DNA from: Gammaproteobacteria bacterium
GTDB taxonomy: Bacteria; Pseudomonadota; Gammaproteobacteria; J044
DNA length: 15,803 bases
Assembly: GCA_026995955.1 (NCBI GenBank)
Contig: JALWNJ010000209.1
Location: 1-15,803 of the forward strand
Direction of reading: 5' to 3'
The notes under the pieces were generated by a model. That model worked only from the letters and a program-made list of their open reading frames with translations, made no database searches and had not been told where the DNA came from. Shown here piece after piece: positions 13,138 through 15,803 of this stretch; the first letter of the stretch is position 1; each line of letters starts with the position of its first letter. The translations under genes were made by a program, and so were the position numbers.

Positions 13138-13143
13138 TATGAT
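13138..13143 (+). promoter_or_regulatory. Possible -10 box for pepN
   Basis: TATGAT lies 30 bases before the pepN ATG and would give a 24-base leader containing the GAGGA ribosome site. No good -35 is visible, so this is tentative. Confidence 0.35.
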
Positions 13144-13173
13144 GCAGCCAGCGAACGACGAGGACCCTGCCAG

Positions 13174-15801
13174 ATGAGCAAAGGCCAAGCACCCCGCGAG
13201 ATCTGTCTGGACGACTACCGGCCGCCGGCCTGGCGCGTGACCGCTTGTGAACTCGACTTCTCCCTCGCCTCCCGGGATACCGTGGTGCGCAACCGTATGC
13301 GCCTGGAGGCCAGTGGGGACACGCGAGACCTGTGGCTGGACGGCGAGGGGCTGGAGCTGATCGAACTGCATCTGGACGGCGAGCCCCTGGCCGTGGACCG
13401 ATACCGTCTCGAGGACGGCGGCCTGGCCATCGACGACCTGCCGGCTCGGTGCGAACTGGAGGTGGTGACCCGCATCGATCCCGAGGCCAACACCGCGCTG
13501 GAGGGGTTGTACCTCTCCTCCGGCAATTTCTGCACCCAGTGCGAGGCGGAGGGCTTTCGCCGCATCACCTATTTCCCGGACCGCCCCGATGTGTTGACCC
13601 GCTTCCGTACCCGGATCGAAGCCGATCGCGCACACTGTCCCGTGCTCCTCTCCAACGGCAATCTGGTGGAGCAGGGCGAGCTGCCGGCCGGGCGGCACTA
13701 CGCCGTGTGGGAGGATCCCTGGCCCAAGCCCTGCTACCTGTTCGCGCTGGTGGCCGGCGACCTGGCCGTGGTGGAGGACCGCTACATCACGGCCTCCGGT
13801 CGCGAGGTGGCGCTGCGCATCTTCGTCGAGCACCACAATGCCGATCGCTGCGGCCACGCCATGCGCTCGCTGAAGCGGGCCATGCGCTGGGACGAGAAGG
13901 TCTTTGGCCTGGAGTACGACCTCGATGTGTACATGATCGTGGCGGTGGACGACTTCAACATGGGGGCCATGGAGAACAAGGGCCTCAATGTGTTCAACTC
14001 GAAGTTCGTGCTGGCGCGGCCGGATACCGCCACCGACGAGGACTACGTGAACATCGAGGCGGTCATCGCCCACGAGTACTTCCACAACTGGACCGGCAAC
14101 CGCGTCACCTGCCGCGACTGGTTCCAGCTCAGCCTCAAGGAGGGGCTGACGGTGTTCCGCGACCAGCAGTTCACCGCCGACATGACCAGCCCCACGGTCA
14201 AGCGCATCGACGACGTGCGCATGCTGCGCACCCACCAGTTCGCCGAGGATGCGAGCCCGATGGCGCATCCGGTGCGGCCGCGCTGCTACATCGAGATCAA
14301 CAACTTCTACACCCTCACCGTGTACGAGAAGGGCGCCGAGGTGGTGCGCATGTACCACACCCTGCTTGGCGCCGAGGGCTTCCGCCGCGGCATGGACCTG
14401 TACTTCGAACGCCACGACGGGCAGGCGGTGACCACCGACGACTTTCGCCGCGCCATGGCCGATGCCAATGGCGTCGACCTGGAGCAGTTCGCCCTGTGGT
14501 ACGAGCAGGCCGGCACGCCGGTGGTGGAGGCCAGCGACCACTGGGACGAGTCCAGCGGTCGCTACGAACTCGTGCTGCGCCAGCACATCCCGCCCACCCC
14601 GGGACAGCCGGAGAAACAGCCGATGCTGATCCCGGTGCGCCTTGGCCTGCTGGGGCCGGCGGGCGAGACCCTGCCGCTGGACGCCGAGGGACGGACCGAG
14701 ACCGTACTGCGGCTTACCGAGGCCGAGCAGCGCTTCGTGTTCGAGGATCTGCCGGCGCGCCCGCTGCCCTCGCTGTTGCGCGGCTTCTCCGCGCCGGTAC
14801 GGCTGGAATATCCCTGGAGCGATGCCCAGCTCGCCTTCCTCATGGCCCATGACGACGACGACTTCAACCGCTGGGATGCTGGCCAGCGGCTGTGCGAGCG
14901 CGTGCTGCTGGCCGGCGTCGAGGCGCAGCGGGCCGGGCACACCGAGCCGTTTCCGGATCTGCTGCGCGAGGCCTTCGGCCGCGTGCTGGCCGACCGCGAT
15001 CGCGATCCGGCCTTCGTCGCCGAGGCGCTGTCGCTGCCGGGCGAGGCGCTGCTCGCGGAACGCATGGAGGTGGTCGATGTCGATGGCATCCATGTCGTGC
15101 GCCAGGCGCTCAAGCGCCACTTGGCCCTGGCTCTGGAGGCCGACTGGCTGGCCGCTTGGGAGGAGAACCGCGAGACCCGGCCCGATGATCTCTCTGCCGA
15201 GGCGCTGGGCCGGCGCCGGCTGCTCAACCTGAGTCTCGACTATCTGGTGGAGACCGGGGCCGAGACCCATCGCCAGCGCGCCCTGGAGCAGTACCGCGCG
15301 GCACGCAACATGACCGAGCGCATGGGCGCCCTGCGGGCCCTCAACGCCTTTCCCTCACCTGAACGCAGCGAGGCCCTGGAGGACTTCGGCAAGGCCTGGA
15401 AGGACGATCCGCTGGTGATGGACAAGTGGTTCACGCTACAGGCCATCGCCCCCTTCCCGGAGACGCTGGACCGGGTGCTGTCGCTGATGCAGCACCCGCA
15501 CTTCTCCATCCGCAATCCGAACCGGGTGCGCGCCCTCGTCGGCGCCTTCGTGCAGTCCAACCCGGTGGGCTTCCATCGCCGCGATGGCCTGGGCTACCGG
15601 CTGCTGGGCGATGTGGTGCTGGAGCTGGACCGGCTCAATCCGCAGGTGGCGGCGCGCCTGCTGCGTCCGTTGACCCGCTGGCGTCGCTACGACGAGACGC
15701 GTGCGGCGCTGATGCACGCCGAGCTGGAGCGCATCATGGCGCGCGAGGGGCTGTCGCGCGATGTGTACGAGATCGTGCACCACGGACTGGAGGACGGCTG
15801 A
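13174..15801 (+). CDS. pepN: Aminopeptidase N (M1 zinc metallopeptidase)
   Basis: 875 residues, close to the 870 of E. coli PepN; both ends are inside the window. ATG 13174 follows GAGGA (13160-13164), and the earlier in-frame ATG 13087 adds unrelated sequence. The substrate-anchoring GAMEN motif is at 264-268. Zinc ligands are H300 and H304 of HEYFHN and E323 of LKEGLT, with E301 as general base. Y384 (TVYEKGAE) is the transition-state tyrosine. All sit exactly three residues later than in E. coli. The beta-sandwich domain and the large C-terminal helical domain (about 560-875) follow. It is a cytosolic enzyme that removes N-terminal residues, mainly basic and neutral, during peptide turnover. 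It is divergent from the bolA cluster. Confidence 0.98.
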   Translation: MSKGQAPREICLDDYRPPAWRVTACELDFSLASRDTVVRNRMRLEASGDTRDLWLDGEGLELIELHLDGEPLAVDRYRLEDGGLAIDDLPARCELEVVTRIDPEANTALEGLYLSSGNFCTQCEAEGFRRITYFPDRPDVLTRFRTRIEADRAHCPVLLSNGNLVEQGELPAGRHYAVWEDPWPKPCYLFALVAGDLAVVEDRYITASGREVALRIFVEHHNADRCGHAMRSLKRAMRWDEKVFGLEYDLDVYMIVAVDDFNMGAMENKGLNVFNSKFVLARPDTATDEDYVNIEAVIAHEYFHNWTGNRVTCRDWFQLSLKEGLTVFRDQQFTADMTSPTVKRIDDVRMLRTHQFAEDASPMAHPVRPRCYIEINNFYTLTVYEKGAEVVRMYHTLLGAEGFRRGMDLYFERHDGQAVTTDDFRRAMADANGVDLEQFALWYEQAGTPVVEASDHWDESSGRYELVLRQHIPPTPGQPEKQPMLIPVRLGLLGPAGETLPLDAEGRTETVLRLTEAEQRFVFEDLPARPLPSLLRGFSAPVRLEYPWSDAQLAFLMAHDDDDFNRWDAGQRLCERVLLAGVEAQRAGHTEPFPDLLREAFGRVLADRDRDPAFVAEALSLPGEALLAERMEVVDVDGIHVVRQALKRHLALALEADWLAAWEENRETRPDDLSAEALGRRRLLNLSLDYLVETGAETHRQRALEQYRAARNMTERMGALRALNAFPSPERSEALEDFGKAWKDDPLVMDKWFTLQAIAPFPETLDRVLSLMQHPHFSIRNPNRVRALVGAFVQSNPVGFHRRDGLGYRLLGDVVLELDRLNPQVAARLLRPLTRWRRYDETRAALMHAELERIMAREGLSRDVYEIVHHGLEDG

Positions 15802-15803
15802 AT

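Noticed and set aside
13087..13173. Upstream start for pepN
   Set aside because: It would run through the divergent promoter region, and the catalytic motif offset from E. coli fits ATG 13174.
13126..15270. 714-residue open frame on the minus strand
   Set aside because: It is the complement of pepN, whose catalytic motifs prove the plus-strand reading.

Overview
The window is about 15.8 kb of GC-rich, gene-dense chromosomal DNA. It most likely comes from a free-living gammaproteobacterium: it has a PepN very close to the E. coli enzyme, a BolA with the E. coli-type SPPC tail, a YgiM-type SH3/coiled-coil protein and an FNR/ANR-type operator. The genus is not determinable from what I see. I found no insertion sequence, phage gene, CRISPR array, tRNA or rRNA, and no gene-free stretch longer than about 300 bases.

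Layout, left to right. A short pentapeptide-repeat protein (47-463) has an N-terminus resembling the start of amidinotransferase/dimethylargininase-type enzymes. A TATAAT box, a hairpin, a 28-residue membrane ORF and a strong terminator then form a tiny transcription unit (574-784). Next come a YgiM-type SH3b protein (920-1624) and an MgtC/DUF4010 membrane protein whose promoter places transcription at its start codon (1670-2929). These run tail-to-tail into a membrane diguanylate cyclase (2931-4073, minus). Divergent from the cyclase is a pair made of a small membrane protein (4145-4528) and a two-TM potassium-channel-like protein with two cytoplasmic nucleotide-binding domains (4555-6315).

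The most interesting part is 6312-7482. A perfect FNR box (TTGAT-N4-ATCAA) sits at exactly the class II distance from a -10 box. It drives a globin-fold protein in which phenylalanine replaces the proximal heme histidine. A perfect terminator follows, and its 3' arm doubles as the only ribosome-binding site of the next gene, a TehB-like methyltransferase.

The minus-strand block 7507-10692 holds a small membrane protein with a palindromic operator candidate, then a terminator. After that come a membrane class III adenylate cyclase and a translationally coupled TPR lipoprotein. A typical 2-Cys peroxiredoxin (10864-11469, minus) has its own promoter. It is followed by a two-TM coiled-coil protein (11681-12232, plus). 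A compact minus-strand operon (13066 to 12249) encodes a small conserved protein, BolA and a mini zinc ribbon. It is divergent from pepN (13174-15801), which is complete.

Signalling is a recurring theme: c-di-GMP synthesis, cAMP synthesis, ligand-gated ion flux and oxygen control, with peroxide defence and BolA alongside. I see no single multi-gene defence or biosynthetic system. The candidates for something undescribed are the FNR-controlled heme-less globin, the terminator/RBS overlap after it, the pentapeptide chimera and the 28-residue protein.
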